From the NCBI RefSeq assembly GCF_036013955.1, contig NZ_CP107903.1, positions 4,650,001-4,714,000 of the forward strand: 64,000 nt of DNA. The letters run 5' to 3'. A program made the position numbers and the translations under genes. Source of the DNA: Streptomyces sp. NBC_00459 (GTDB lineage Bacteria > Actinomycetota > Actinomycetes > Streptomycetales > Streptomycetaceae). Below are positions 17,418 to 25,112 of the stretch, piece by piece; position 1 is the stretch's first letter; each line of letters begins with the position of its first letter. The notes below the pieces were generated by a model. That model did no database searches. It saw nothing but the letters and a program-made list of their open reading frames with translations, and was not told the origin of the DNA.

Positions 17418-18734
17418 TCAGACCAGTTCGAGCCGCCGTTCCGGTCGCCGAGTCGGCGCGCACGCCGGTTCCCACCTTCTGGTGGTCCGTATGTAGCCGT
17501 CGATCACCGAGACCATCGCCAGCATGATCAGTGGTCCGAACACCCACGGATGTTCGGCCATCTCCGTCGACAGATAGCGGTACGACACCAGGAGCGCGGC
17601 GAAGACCGTCGCGCCGTGAGCGACCAGCCAGGTCGCCGACCGGTCCCAGCCACGTGCCTGCGCGCGCAGAGCCGCCTCGACCGTCAGCGCGAACACCACG
17701 CCGGCCACCAGGTCCGCGCCGTAGTGGTAGCCGAAGCCCAGCGTCGCGGTGAGCGTCGCGACCAGCCAGAACGTGCCCGCGAACCGCAGGAACCGGGGGC
17801 CCTGGCGGGAGTGGACGAAGATCGCGGTGGCCCAGGCGGTGTGCAGGCTGGGCATGCAGTTGCGGGGGGTGATCCCGTCGTACGGCATCGGGTTCGGGGT
17901 GGTGATCGGCAGTGGCGTGTTCGGCCACAGCTCGGCCACCGCCCAGTGTCCGCCGCCGGTGCCGAAGGCGCCGGGACCGTAGGCGAAGACCGGTCCGACC
18001 ACCGGGAAGATCATGTAGATGCCCGGCCCGAGAAGGCCGATCGCCAGGAAGGTGCGCACCACGTGATGGCGCGGGAAACGGCCCTCGGCGACCACGTTGC
18101 GCAGCTGGTACAGCGCGACACAGACCGCGGCCACCGCGAGCTGGATGTAGACCCAGTCGAGAAGGTGGGTGCCGATCGGGCCCGTGGCCCTGACCATCCG
18201 GCCCACCAGCCACGACGGATCGCCCAGCGCGTGATCGGCGGTCGCCACGTACTGGTCGAGCACCGTCGGGCGGGTCTTCGACGTGATCAGCAGCCAGGTG
18301 TCGCCCGCCTTGCGGCCGGCCACCAGCAACAGGCCGAGCCCGACGCCCTTCAGCAGCAGGATCCGTTCCTGGCCGGTGCGGCGCGTGACGGCGATGACCG
18401 CACAGCCCAGCATCACCCACAGGGCGCCGTTGCCGAAGCAGTGGCCGCCCACCCTGGCGCCGACCGCCACCTTCACCAGCAGCAGGACGACGTCGATGCC
18501 GATCGCGACTCCGGCCGCGATGAACCGCTCCCGCCAGGTGAGCACCACCATCGTCAACGCCATGCTCGCGTAGAGCAGGGGCCCCGATTTGGGGGTGAAC
18601 ACCACCTCTCGCGCCTGGTTGGTGATCGGCCCCGGCAGGCCGTAGTGACGCGCGGCGATCTCCAGCGCGACAAGGAATCCGAGGCCCGCCACACCCGCCG
18701 CGGCCCAGAGCCCGGCTGACGGTCGCCGCCACAT
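17418..18734 (-). CDS. PAP2-superfamily membrane phosphatase / phosphotransferase-like protein
   Basis: Polytopic membrane protein of about 438 residues with roughly 11 hydrophobic segments. The C-terminal half carries the PAP2 active-site pattern: CMPSLHTAWATAIF with the catalytic His and, about 45 residues on, GYHYGADLVAGVV. This matches lipid-phosphate phosphatases and inositolphosphotransferase-like proteins. The substrate is probably a lipid or prenyl phosphate at the outer face. The start is uncertain: ATG 18734 gives a normal N terminus, but GTG 18752 and ATG 18791 are also in frame and none has a well-placed ribosome site. Confidence 0.82.
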   Translation of the reverse strand: MWRRPSAGLWAAAGVAGLGFLVALEIAARHYGLPGPITNQAREVVFTPKSGPLLYASMALTMVVLTWRERFIAAGVAIGIDVVLLLVKVAVGARVGGHCFGNGALWVMLGCAVIAVTRRTGQERILLLKGVGLGLLLVAGRKAGDTWLLITSKTRPTVLDQYVATADHALGDPSWLVGRMVRATGPIGTHLLDWVYIQLAVAAVCVALYQLRNVVAEGRFPRHHVVRTFLAIGLLGPGIYMIFPVVGPVFAYGPGAFGTGGGHWAVAELWPNTPLPITTPNPMPYDGITPRNCMPSLHTAWATAIFVHSRQGPRFLRFAGTFWLVATLTATLGFGYHYGADLVAGVVFALTVEAALRAQARGWDRSATWLVAHGATVFAALLVSYRYLSTEMAEHPWVFGPLIMLAMVSVIDGYIRTTRRWEPACAPTRRPERRLELV

Positions 18735-18943
18735 CGAGACCGTCGAGAACACGGCTCCTCGATGTATTCGCTCAAACACTCGTGGCGGCATATGTGGGTT
18801 TCCATTCGATTTGCCGGACTTCTGTCAATCAGTTACTGATCACGCTTCAGGGCAGCTTTCTCCTCCATGAAGAAAACCTGTGCAAGACCTGTCAGGGGCC
18901 CCCGACAGATGAAGATGGCTGGATCACCGTCCGGGTTCCGGAC
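18735..18943. other. AT-richer gap upstream of the PAP2-family gene
   Basis: This gap is visibly AT-richer than its surroundings (for example around 18795-18890) and probably holds the leftward promoter for the PAP2-family gene. I could not identify convincing -35/-10 elements or an operator. Confidence 0.35.
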
Positions 18944-19741
18944 TCAGAACGCTCCCCCGCTGTCCACCCATGTCTCCTTGGCCTCCCGCTCCCACCTCGG
19001 GTCCCGGGTGCCCCGCTTCAACCGTTCGGCGCGCACCGGGTCGAGAGCGAGTTCGGCCGGGTGCGGCGGCAGATCGCGGCAGTGCTCCCGGAAGCGGTCG
19101 TGCCTGCCGGGCCACCACCGCAACGCCACCCATCCCAGCGGCACGGCGAGCATCAGCCACAGCAGAAAGCAGAAGAGGACCGCGAGGACGATACTCCAGA
19201 CGCCGGACGAGGTGAAGTCCCGGAGGAACACCGACTGGACGGCGAACCAGAGGGCGAGCAGCAGGGCGGTCAGAATGGCCGACGTGCCCAGAGCGTCCTT
19301 GGTGCGGGCGGACCAGCGCGGCACCTTCGCGTCCTCGGCGCGCAGGAAGGCGTCACGCTGCCTCCCGTGCTCCCCGTCCCAGTGGAGCAGGTGCAACGCG
19401 ACGGGTTCCGCGCGGCGCCGGAGGGTCGTCAGCAGGGCGGCGGGGACGGGGTGCGACGGTGTCCCGCCGACCGGGCCCCGGCCCTTGCCTGTCAGCGACA
19501 GCTCCCCTTCCTCGCCCACCCGCACCAGACCGGCCAGCAGCAGCTCGGCCGCAGCGGCCCGGTCGGCGTCCTCGGGCAGGCCGGCTGTGGCGACCGCGTG
19601 GTACGGGTCGATGATCACCGCGTCCAGGTGGGCGGCGGCAGCCCGGTCGGCACGGTCCCGGACCTGCCACAGCACGGCCAGGGCGACGTACACCCCTGCC
19701 GCGGCGGCCACCGCCACGCCCGACAGCTCCGCTTGGCTCAT
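18944..19741 (-). CDS. Membrane protein of unknown function
   Basis: A 265-residue protein. One N-terminal helix (about 5-24) is followed by a cytoplasmic part with DAVIIDPYHAVATAGLPEDADRAAAAELLLAGLVRV-type sequence, reminiscent of TIGR04222-type actinobacterial membrane proteins (tentative), then two helices (about 155-180 and 185-210) and a charged C terminus. ATG 19741 (MSQAEL) is preferred over the longer frame from 19843. No enzyme motif was seen. Confidence 0.65.
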   Translation of the reverse strand: MSQAELSGVAVAAAAGVYVALAVLWQVRDRADRAAAAHLDAVIIDPYHAVATAGLPEDADRAAAAELLLAGLVRVGEEGELSLTGKGRGPVGGTPSHPVPAALLTTLRRRAEPVALHLLHWDGEHGRQRDAFLRAEDAKVPRWSARTKDALGTSAILTALLLALWFAVQSVFLRDFTSSGVWSIVLAVLFCFLLWLMLAVPLGWVALRWWPGRHDRFREHCRDLPPHPAELALDPVRAERLKRGTRDPRWEREAKETWVDSGGAF

Positions 19742-19931
19742 GAGCAGGTCCCCCCGGACGGCCACCACCCCAATGATGGATCGGCGCTTGTCAGAGTTTC
19801 CCACCATTCGGCGGATCCATGTCCGGGCCATCGACTTCGGCATGCCCGTAGCCCGTCACGCCTGCTGTCAGGGGGTGCTCGTGGACGGGCAGCGGGCTGC
19901 CCGTCCCCCACCCGTCGGAGCGATCGAACAA

Positions 19932-19963
19932 ACCGATGGGCGCCGCGTACGGCGCCCATCGGT
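19932..19963 (-). terminator. Rho-independent terminator of the SRPBCC gene
   Basis: A perfect 13-bp stem (19932-19944 with 19951-19963) and 6-nt loop. Read leftward it is followed by TTTGTT, so it ends transcription of the gene stopping at 19987. Confidence 0.85.
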
Positions 19964-19986
19964 GTTGCGGGGTCAGGCCCCAGCGG

Positions 19987-20652
19987 TCAGATCAGCGGAC
20001 CGGGGGTGCCGGGCGTGCCCGGCGTACCACGCGTCCCGGGGGTACCCGGGGTGTGGGGAGCGCCGGGGATACCGGACGTCCCAGGAGACCCAGCGGTACC
20101 AGGGGTCCCGGGAGTGTTGGGAGCACCGGGCATACCGGTCGTCCCGGTGGTTCCCGGCGTCCCGGTGGTCCCAGGCGTCTCAGTGGCGCCCGGGTCTCCG
20201 GGCCGGATGCGTCCGCGCCAGGCGCCCGTCTCTCCGCCGTGCTCCTCGACGTAGTCCTTGAAGCGGTGCAGGTCGCCCTTGACCCGGCGGTCGATGATGC
20301 CGAGCGCGTCCGCGCCCTTCTCGACCATGCCGGTGGGCTCGACCTCCATCGTGAGTTCCACGCGGGTGTGCGTGTCGTCGAGACGCTCGAACCGGACCGA
20401 GCCGCGCTGCTGGGTGTCGCCGCCCACGGAACGCCAGGTGATCCGGTCGTCCTGGAGCTGGTCGACGATCTCGGTGTCGAACTCGCGCTTCACCCCACCG
20501 ATCTTGGTGGTCCAGTGGTTGTGGCGCTCGTCCAGCTGCTTGACCTCCTCGACGCCCTCCATGAACTTCGGGAACTCCTCGAACTGAGTCCACTGGTTGT
20601 AGGCGGTGTGGACGGGAACTTCGACGTCCACTGCTTCCTTGACCATGCTCAT
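19987..20652 (-). CDS. SRPBCC (polyketide cyclase/START-like) protein with collagen-like Gly-X-Y tail
   Basis: A 221-residue protein. Residues 1-150 form a coenzyme-Q-binding/cyclase-type SRPBCC domain (VPVHTAYNQWTQFEEFPKFMEGV, then ITWRSVGGD, VELTMEVEP), usually a hydrophobic-ligand-binding fold. From about residue 152 to the end the sequence is 23 triplets in register, 20 of them Gly-X-Y (many GTP, GTT, GAP), with E, N or H replacing Gly in three, ending GPLI. GAGGAGGAAAGC before ATG 20652 fixes the start. Cyclase-like proteins of this kind are common in Streptomyces; the collagen-like tail is not part of the family and could drive trimerisation. No signal peptide is present. Confidence 0.85.
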   Translation of the reverse strand: MSMVKEAVDVEVPVHTAYNQWTQFEEFPKFMEGVEEVKQLDERHNHWTTKIGGVKREFDTEIVDQLQDDRITWRSVGGDTQQRGSVRFERLDDTHTRVELTMEVEPTGMVEKGADALGIIDRRVKGDLHRFKDYVEEHGGETGAWRGRIRPGDPGATETPGTTGTPGTTGTTGMPGAPNTPGTPGTAGSPGTSGIPGAPHTPGTPGTRGTPGTPGTPGPLI

Positions 20653-20897
20653 GCTTTCCTCCTCATTTGAGGTGTTGGCGGGCATTGGCGGTCTTCCGCA
20701 CGACCTCGGGTACCCAGACTCATGGATTGAAGCCCTCGCGACTCCACCGGCTTCGGCGGCTGGGTCCGGAGTGGCTGTCGGCGCGGTCTTTGCGGGGGCG
20801 TGGTTCATTTTTTAGCCATGATCAACCTGCTCGTGAACCAACTCGGCCCCTTCCTGAGGAAGCGTGGGGCGCCGGTGATGGCGACGCGCCCCTCGCG

Positions 20898-20920
20898 CGG
20901 AACGGCGACTCACCGTTCCG
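20898..20920 (+). promoter_or_regulatory. Hairpin in leader of the secreted-protein gene
   Basis: A perfect 8-bp inverted repeat (CGGAACGG at 20898-20905 with CCGTTCCG at 20913-20920) lies 20 bp upstream of ATG 20940. It could be an operator or an mRNA structure near the ribosome site. Function is inferred from position only. Confidence 0.4.
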
Positions 20921-20939
20921 TTCGTCCATGGGGGGTTCC

Positions 20940-22469
20940 ATGCGGAGAACCGCACTCGTCGCGAGTGTCGTCACCGTACTCGCGCCGCTTCTCCTGACCG
21001 GCGCTTCCACGGCGTCGGCCGTGACCAAGGGCTCGCTCACCGTCAGGACGCTGGACCGGAGCGGCAAGGCGGTCTACGCCCAGGTCGCGGTCTACAACAC
21101 GAAGACGCTGGACTTCCGCTACATCGAGAGCAACAAGGCGGCGTCGCTGCCCAACGGCACCTACGAACTCGCCACGTCCTTCAACGACGCCCAGGACAAC
21201 GGCGTCGTCGGCGGCCACAGTGTGAAGGTCTCGGGCGCCACGAAGACCACGTTCGACGCGCGGGTGGGCCGCCAGGTCAAGGTCGCGCTCAGCCCGAACC
21301 CGGGCAGCGCGTACGACCACATGGTCGGCGCGTACGTCTGCGCCACCGACAACGGCCCCGCCGCCATGGGCACTTCGGCGGAGTCGGGCCACCTGTACGT
21401 CATCCCGACGAGCAACAAGGCGTACGAGCTGGCCTACAGCACCGCGTACCAGTCGCGTTCGACGACCGGCGGGGACTTCTGGCTGGCGTCCGCCACGCAC
21501 CGGAACGGCGTGCCGTCCGGCGTCTCCGCGACGCTCAGGAGGACCGGGCTGACCACCCTCAAGGTGACCGCCCGTTCGGGCCCCGACAGCGGCCGGGCGC
21601 GGTTCTCGTTCGGCTACCAGTCGGCGAGCGGCGACGCCTGCTCGATGTACACGAACACGCTCCAGTTCGAGCGTGACCTGCCGAACTCCTTCGGCGTCCA
21701 CGTCCCGCCCGGCCAGTGGACCGTGAGCCAGCAGAGCAACGACTTCGTCTACGGCGGGTCCCACACGTACGCGGCCGGAAGAACAACCACGCTGAACCTG
21801 GGCCACGCGGTCTGGGGACCCGGCGGAACGCTGCCCTACACCTGGTACCACCAGCTGTACTTCGGGAGCATCAACCAGTTCGCCGACCCGACCCTCACGG
21901 CCGGCGGCATCCTGGCCACCGGCACGGTGAAACTGACCCACGCGGGCAAGACGCTCTACTCGCGCAGCTACACCCAGGCGGACGACATCGACGCGCAGCC
22001 CCGGATCCCCGACGCGGGCTGGTACACGCTCACCGAAACCGGCCACCGCCGTCTGCCGGGCGGTTCCCTGTCGACCGACTCCACCCTCAGCCTGCGCTTC
22101 TACGCGGACCCCGGCAAGAACCAGCAGATCCGGGACTACATCACCCGGTTCTGGCCGAACTCCCTCGACAGCAGGAACCAGGCACCCCACGGCGCGACCA
22201 CGACCGTCGTCCTCGGCATGCAGCGCAGCGGCACCGGCGACAGCACGGTGGGCCAACTGTCGGACGGTGTGAAGTCCGTACGCGCCTGGTACACCACGGA
22301 CAACGGAGCCCACTGGCACGCCTCGGCCACGAAACTGTCCAACGGCAGGTGGACGGTTCCCGTCCACAACCCGGCCGCCGGCGGCCGGGTCGGCCTGCGC
22401 TCCACGGTCACCGACACCCACGGCGACAGCGCGACAACCACGGTGTACAACGCGTACGCCGTGAGCTGA
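20940..22469 (+). CDS. Secreted protein of unknown function
   Basis: A 509-residue exported protein. A signal peptide (MRRTALVASVVTVLAPLLLTG, then ASTASA) starts at ATG 20940, preceded by GGGGG. The first ~75 mature residues resemble a carboxypeptidase-regulatory or prealbumin-like beta module (LTVRTLDRSGKAVYAQVAVY, SLPNGTYELATSF). The rest is beta-rich with FTW/YYR-like repeats and an Ig-like end (SVRAWYTTDNGAHWH, GRVGLRSTVTDTHGD). No catalytic motif. It has its own strong terminator. Confidence 0.78.
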   Translation: MRRTALVASVVTVLAPLLLTGASTASAVTKGSLTVRTLDRSGKAVYAQVAVYNTKTLDFRYIESNKAASLPNGTYELATSFNDAQDNGVVGGHSVKVSGATKTTFDARVGRQVKVALSPNPGSAYDHMVGAYVCATDNGPAAMGTSAESGHLYVIPTSNKAYELAYSTAYQSRSTTGGDFWLASATHRNGVPSGVSATLRRTGLTTLKVTARSGPDSGRARFSFGYQSASGDACSMYTNTLQFERDLPNSFGVHVPPGQWTVSQQSNDFVYGGSHTYAAGRTTTLNLGHAVWGPGGTLPYTWYHQLYFGSINQFADPTLTAGGILATGTVKLTHAGKTLYSRSYTQADDIDAQPRIPDAGWYTLTETGHRRLPGGSLSTDSTLSLRFYADPGKNQQIRDYITRFWPNSLDSRNQAPHGATTTVVLGMQRSGTGDSTVGQLSDGVKSVRAWYTTDNGAHWHASATKLSNGRWTVPVHNPAAGGRVGLRSTVTDTHGDSATTTVYNAYAVS

Positions 22470-22488
22470 GCCCGCCGGACCTTCCCCT

Positions 22489-22542
22489 GTCACGCTGTCG
22501 GCCCGCCCGAGGCAACTCCCTCGGGCGGGCCGACAGCGTGAC
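22489..22542 (+). terminator. Strong terminator with perfect 24-bp stem
   Basis: Bases 22489-22512 pair perfectly with 22519-22542 around a 6-nt loop (CAACTC), 20 bp after the stop of the secreted-protein gene and before the convergent small membrane-protein gene. The stem is unusually long. Confidence 0.9.
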
Positions 22543-22593
22543 CGAGCGGTTCACCGATCCTCATGTCACCGCACCTCGTGCCGACCCGACCGC

Positions 22594-22926
22594 TCAAGAG
22601 CAGGCGCAGGACCAGGCATAGGCGATGACCAGGGCGGCCAAGGCGAACGCGGCAGCCGCTGCGCCGGCGAGCCGCCCGCGCCGTCCTGGGCCGACAGGGC
22701 GAAGCAGCTCCCAGCCGCCATAACCGAGGAAGACCAGCAAGGCGCCACCCGCGCCCCCGGTGACGAGTGGGCTGCGCTCCCATCCCCACACGAACGCCAG
22801 AGCCAGACCGACCACGGCCAAGCAGCCCGCCACCGTCAGCACCATCTCGCCGACGAGCTCCTCCAGAAGTTCCTTCAGGAACGAGCCGACACCGCGGATC
22901 ACCCGCAGGACACGACTCCGAGCCAC
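22594..22926 (-). CDS. Small membrane protein
   Basis: A 110-residue protein with an amphipathic N terminus (SFLKELLEELVGE) and three hydrophobic segments (about 28-47, 53-68, 84-105), ending CACS. GTG 22926 is the start. Its promoter region abuts operator pair A (23075-23119), so it may share that regulation in the leftward direction. Function unknown. Confidence 0.6.
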   Translation of the reverse strand: MARSRVLRVIRGVGSFLKELLEELVGEMVLTVAGCLAVVGLALAFVWGWERSPLVTGGAGGALLVFLGYGGWELLRPVGPGRRGRLAGAAAAAFALAALVIAYAWSCACS

Positions 22927-23074
22927 AGAACCGCCACTCCCCCCGAGCCGGTCTCCAACGACCGGACTCTACGAGAGCGTGCGGCGCCGGGGAAGAGTGA
23001 ACTCCTCGCGGGACGCCCCGTGCTGCCCTCCCGGCGGCGTACCACCCCGACCGGTCGGGAGCACTCCCAAAAGG

Positions 23075-23119
23075 TTGCTTGACTTAAGTAACTCCATTAT
23101 GTTTGCCTAAGTCAAGCAA
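23075..23119 (+). promoter_or_regulatory. Promoter with paired 17-bp operators (site A)
   Basis: Two operator copies, TTGCTTGACTTAAGTAA (23075-23091, inverted) and TTGCCTAAGTCAAGCAA (23103-23119), start 28 bp apart. TTGCTT at 23075 and TATGTT at 23098 give a 17-bp-spaced -35/-10 pair inside and between them. The same arrangement recurs at sites B and C. A repressor bound to both copies would cover the promoter. The cognate regulator is not recognisable in the window; MarR- or TetR-type is a guess from the operator's shape. Confidence 0.75.
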
Positions 23120-23140
23120 CAAGTGACCCAGGAGCCCCCC

Positions 23141-23314
23141 ATGCCGCACACCCCCGACGCGGCGGCCGAAGCAGGCCGCACCGGTCGCCTGACAGCCACC
23201 ACAACCACCGTCCCGACCCTGACCCCCCGCACCGGCGGACTCGTCAGGCCCCTCTGGCAGTCCCCGCTCTCTTCCCGCCCGGCCGACCAGGTGATGAACG
23301 GCGTACGACCGTGA
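23141..23314 (+). CDS. Small ORF of unknown function under operator A
   Basis: A 57-residue peptide rich in Thr, Pro and Arg with no recognisable domain. CCAGGAG lies 7-12 bp before ATG 23141. Its stop overlaps the GTG of the next tiny ORF (GTGA), which argues for real translation. It starts 22 bp after the operator pair, so it is the first gene of that transcription unit. Confidence 0.5.
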   Translation: MPHTPDAAAEAGRTGRLTATTTTVPTLTPRTGGLVRPLWQSPLSSRPADQVMNGVRP

Positions 23315-23415
23315 CCATCGCCCTGACCTGCGTCCTCGCCCCCGGAGCGGTCGCGGCGGGCGTGGCCGCCCTCGTCGCCGCCTGGCACGGATGGGGCCAC
23401 CGCACCACCATGTGA
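23311..23415 (+). CDS. Tiny hydrophobic peptide, coupled to upstream ORF
   Basis: A 34-residue peptide starting with GTG 23311 and overlapping the preceding TGA by 4 bases. It has one hydrophobic segment (VLAPGAVAAGVAALVAAW) and a short HGWGHRTTM tail, as a single-span membrane peptide would. The next 271 bp up to the histidine kinase show no convincing gene. Confidence 0.45.
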   Translation: MTIALTCVLAPGAVAAGVAALVAAWHGWGHRTTM

Positions 23416-23686
23416 CGCCACCGCGGCCTCCCCGGCCGCGGGCGCCCGGACCGGGACCACCTCCAGCGGAGAGGGTCCCGCCGCGCCGAACCCGTGGGGA
23501 CGGAGGCGGCGCAGTCGCCGGGGCGGATACCGGAACGCCCCCCTCCGGCATCCGCCCCGGCGACACCCATGACGCCGATGACACCCATGACGCCGTCGAC
23601 ACCATCCGCAGGCGCACCGGAAGCGGCCGTTCGCCTCCTCGCCGCCGCCGGACCGCCTCCAGCACCGGACAGGAACCGCTCTCCTC

Positions 23687-24949
23687 ATGATCAGCAGCCT
23701 CCAGCGGCAGCTGCACGACCGGCCCAGCCCCGTAGAACGTCCCGCCCCCGTCGACGTGGTCGTCGCCGGCGCGGTCTTCGTCTGTTCCTTTCCCGGCAGC
23801 CTCTTCACGCTGCCGGGCGGCCCGGCACTCCAGTGGTGGCCCGGCGCGCTGCTGACGGGCGTCTCCTGCGTGGCGCTGCTGTGGCATCGCTGCCACCCAC
23901 GCACCACCGTGACGGTGACCGTCCTCTGCGCCACCGCCATGGCGGGCATGGGCCACGTTCTGTCGATTCTGCTGCTCGGACCACTCATGGTCGCGCTCCA
24001 CTCACTGGCCCTGCGTACGGACCGGAAGACCGCCAACTCCTTCACCTGCGGTGGCATCGCCCTGCTGGTCAGCACGGCGCTGGTCGTCGGCCCCGCCGGT
24101 GAACCGCTGGTCCTCAAGCTGGTCGGCCCCGCCGCCTGGCTGCTGCTGCCCACCTCGCTGGGCACCGCGAACCGACTGCGCGGGGCCTATCTGGAGGCGG
24201 TCCGGGCGCGCGCCGAGCACGCGGAACGCACCCGGGAGGAGGAGGCGCGCCACCGGGTCACCGAGGAGCGGATGCGGATCGCCCGCGACCTGCACGACGT
24301 CGTCGCCCACCATCTGGTGCTGGCCAACCTCCAGGCCCGCGCCGTCGCCCGTCAGCTGCCCGCCCGGCCCGACGAGGCGGCGCGGATCGTCGCCGAACTG
24401 ACCGGCACCACCTCCTCGGCCCTGCGTGAACTCAAGGCCACCGTCGGCCTGTTGCGGAACTCCGACGACCGGGACCCGCCCATGGAACCCACTCCGGGAC
24501 TGGCCCGGCTGCCGGAACTCGCCGCCTCCTTCCAGCACGCCGGCCTCACGGTCGCCGTCACCGTCGAGGGGGAGCCACGGCCACTGTCGGCCGGCGTGGA
24601 CCTCACGGCGTACCGGATAGCTCAGGAGGCTCTGACCAACGTCACCAAGCACGCCGCCGCCCGTTCGGCCGAGGTGCGGCTCACCTACTCCGCGGCGTCC
24701 GTCGTCCTGGCCGTCACCGACGACGGACCGGCGAAGAAACCCGGCTCGCCCACTTCCCCCAGCTCCCCCAGCTCCCCCGGCTCGCCCGACTCCCCTTGCC
24801 CGAGCGGCGGTTACGGCCTCATCGGCATGCGCGAGCGGGCCCATTCCGTCGGCGGGAGCTTCCGTGCGGAGCAGCGCGGCCAGGGGGGCGGGGGCGGCTT
24901 CGGAGTCGTCGCCGAGCTGCCTCTCCAGGCCGAACGGGCCGCACTGTGA
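23687..24949 (+). CDS. NarL-type (HisKA_3) sensor histidine kinase, orphan
   Basis: A 420-residue kinase with about five or six N-terminal membrane helices (about 22-155), a short coiled region, the dimerisation box with phospho-acceptor H203 in ARDLHDVVAHH, and an ATPase domain with TNVTKHAAA and GGYGLIGMRERA. A Ser/Pro-rich insertion (SPTSPSSPSSPGSPDSP) interrupts the ATPase domain between DDG and GGYG. No response regulator is adjacent; the only NarL-type regulator in the window is 14 kb away at 38162. It sits between operator sites A and B. ATG 23687 is the first start in frame. Confidence 0.88.
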   Translation: MISSLQRQLHDRPSPVERPAPVDVVVAGAVFVCSFPGSLFTLPGGPALQWWPGALLTGVSCVALLWHRCHPRTTVTVTVLCATAMAGMGHVLSILLLGPLMVALHSLALRTDRKTANSFTCGGIALLVSTALVVGPAGEPLVLKLVGPAAWLLLPTSLGTANRLRGAYLEAVRARAEHAERTREEEARHRVTEERMRIARDLHDVVAHHLVLANLQARAVARQLPARPDEAARIVAELTGTTSSALRELKATVGLLRNSDDRDPPMEPTPGLARLPELAASFQHAGLTVAVTVEGEPRPLSAGVDLTAYRIAQEALTNVTKHAAARSAEVRLTYSAASVVLAVTDDGPAKKPGSPTSPSSPSSPGSPDSPCPSGGYGLIGMRERAHSVGGSFRAEQRGQGGGGGFGVVAELPLQAERAAL

Positions 24950-24980
24950 CGCAGGCCACCACATCCCCCTCCCATTGAAC

Positions 24981-25026
24981 TTGCGTAAGTCAAGTAATTC
25001 TTCTTATGCTTGCGTAAGTCAAGCAA
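24981..25026 (+). promoter_or_regulatory. Promoter with paired 17-bp operators (site B)
   Basis: Operators TTGCGTAAGTCAAGTAA (24981-24997) and TTGCGTAAGTCAAGCAA (25010-25026), 29 bp apart, in the same orientation. TTGCGT (24981) and TATGCT (25005) form a promoter with an 18-bp spacer. It drives the exporter gene starting at 25113. See sites A and C. Confidence 0.8.
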
Positions 25027-25112
25027 CTTGATGCCTCGGCTCGATCCAGTACCCGCTTCGGTACTCGATTCGACGCTCGATTCCACGACTCGCCCCACGG
25101 AGGACCGACGCC

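Noticed and set aside
19936..20670. Plus-strand ORF reading repetitive VPGVPG-type sequence
   Set aside because: It is the antisense shadow of the collagen-like tail of the SRPBCC gene, which has the ribosome site, domain and terminator.
23416..23686. Possible gene between the tiny ORFs and the histidine kinase
   Set aside because: All frames are Pro/Arg-rich and without domain or ribosome site; I treat it as non-coding leader.
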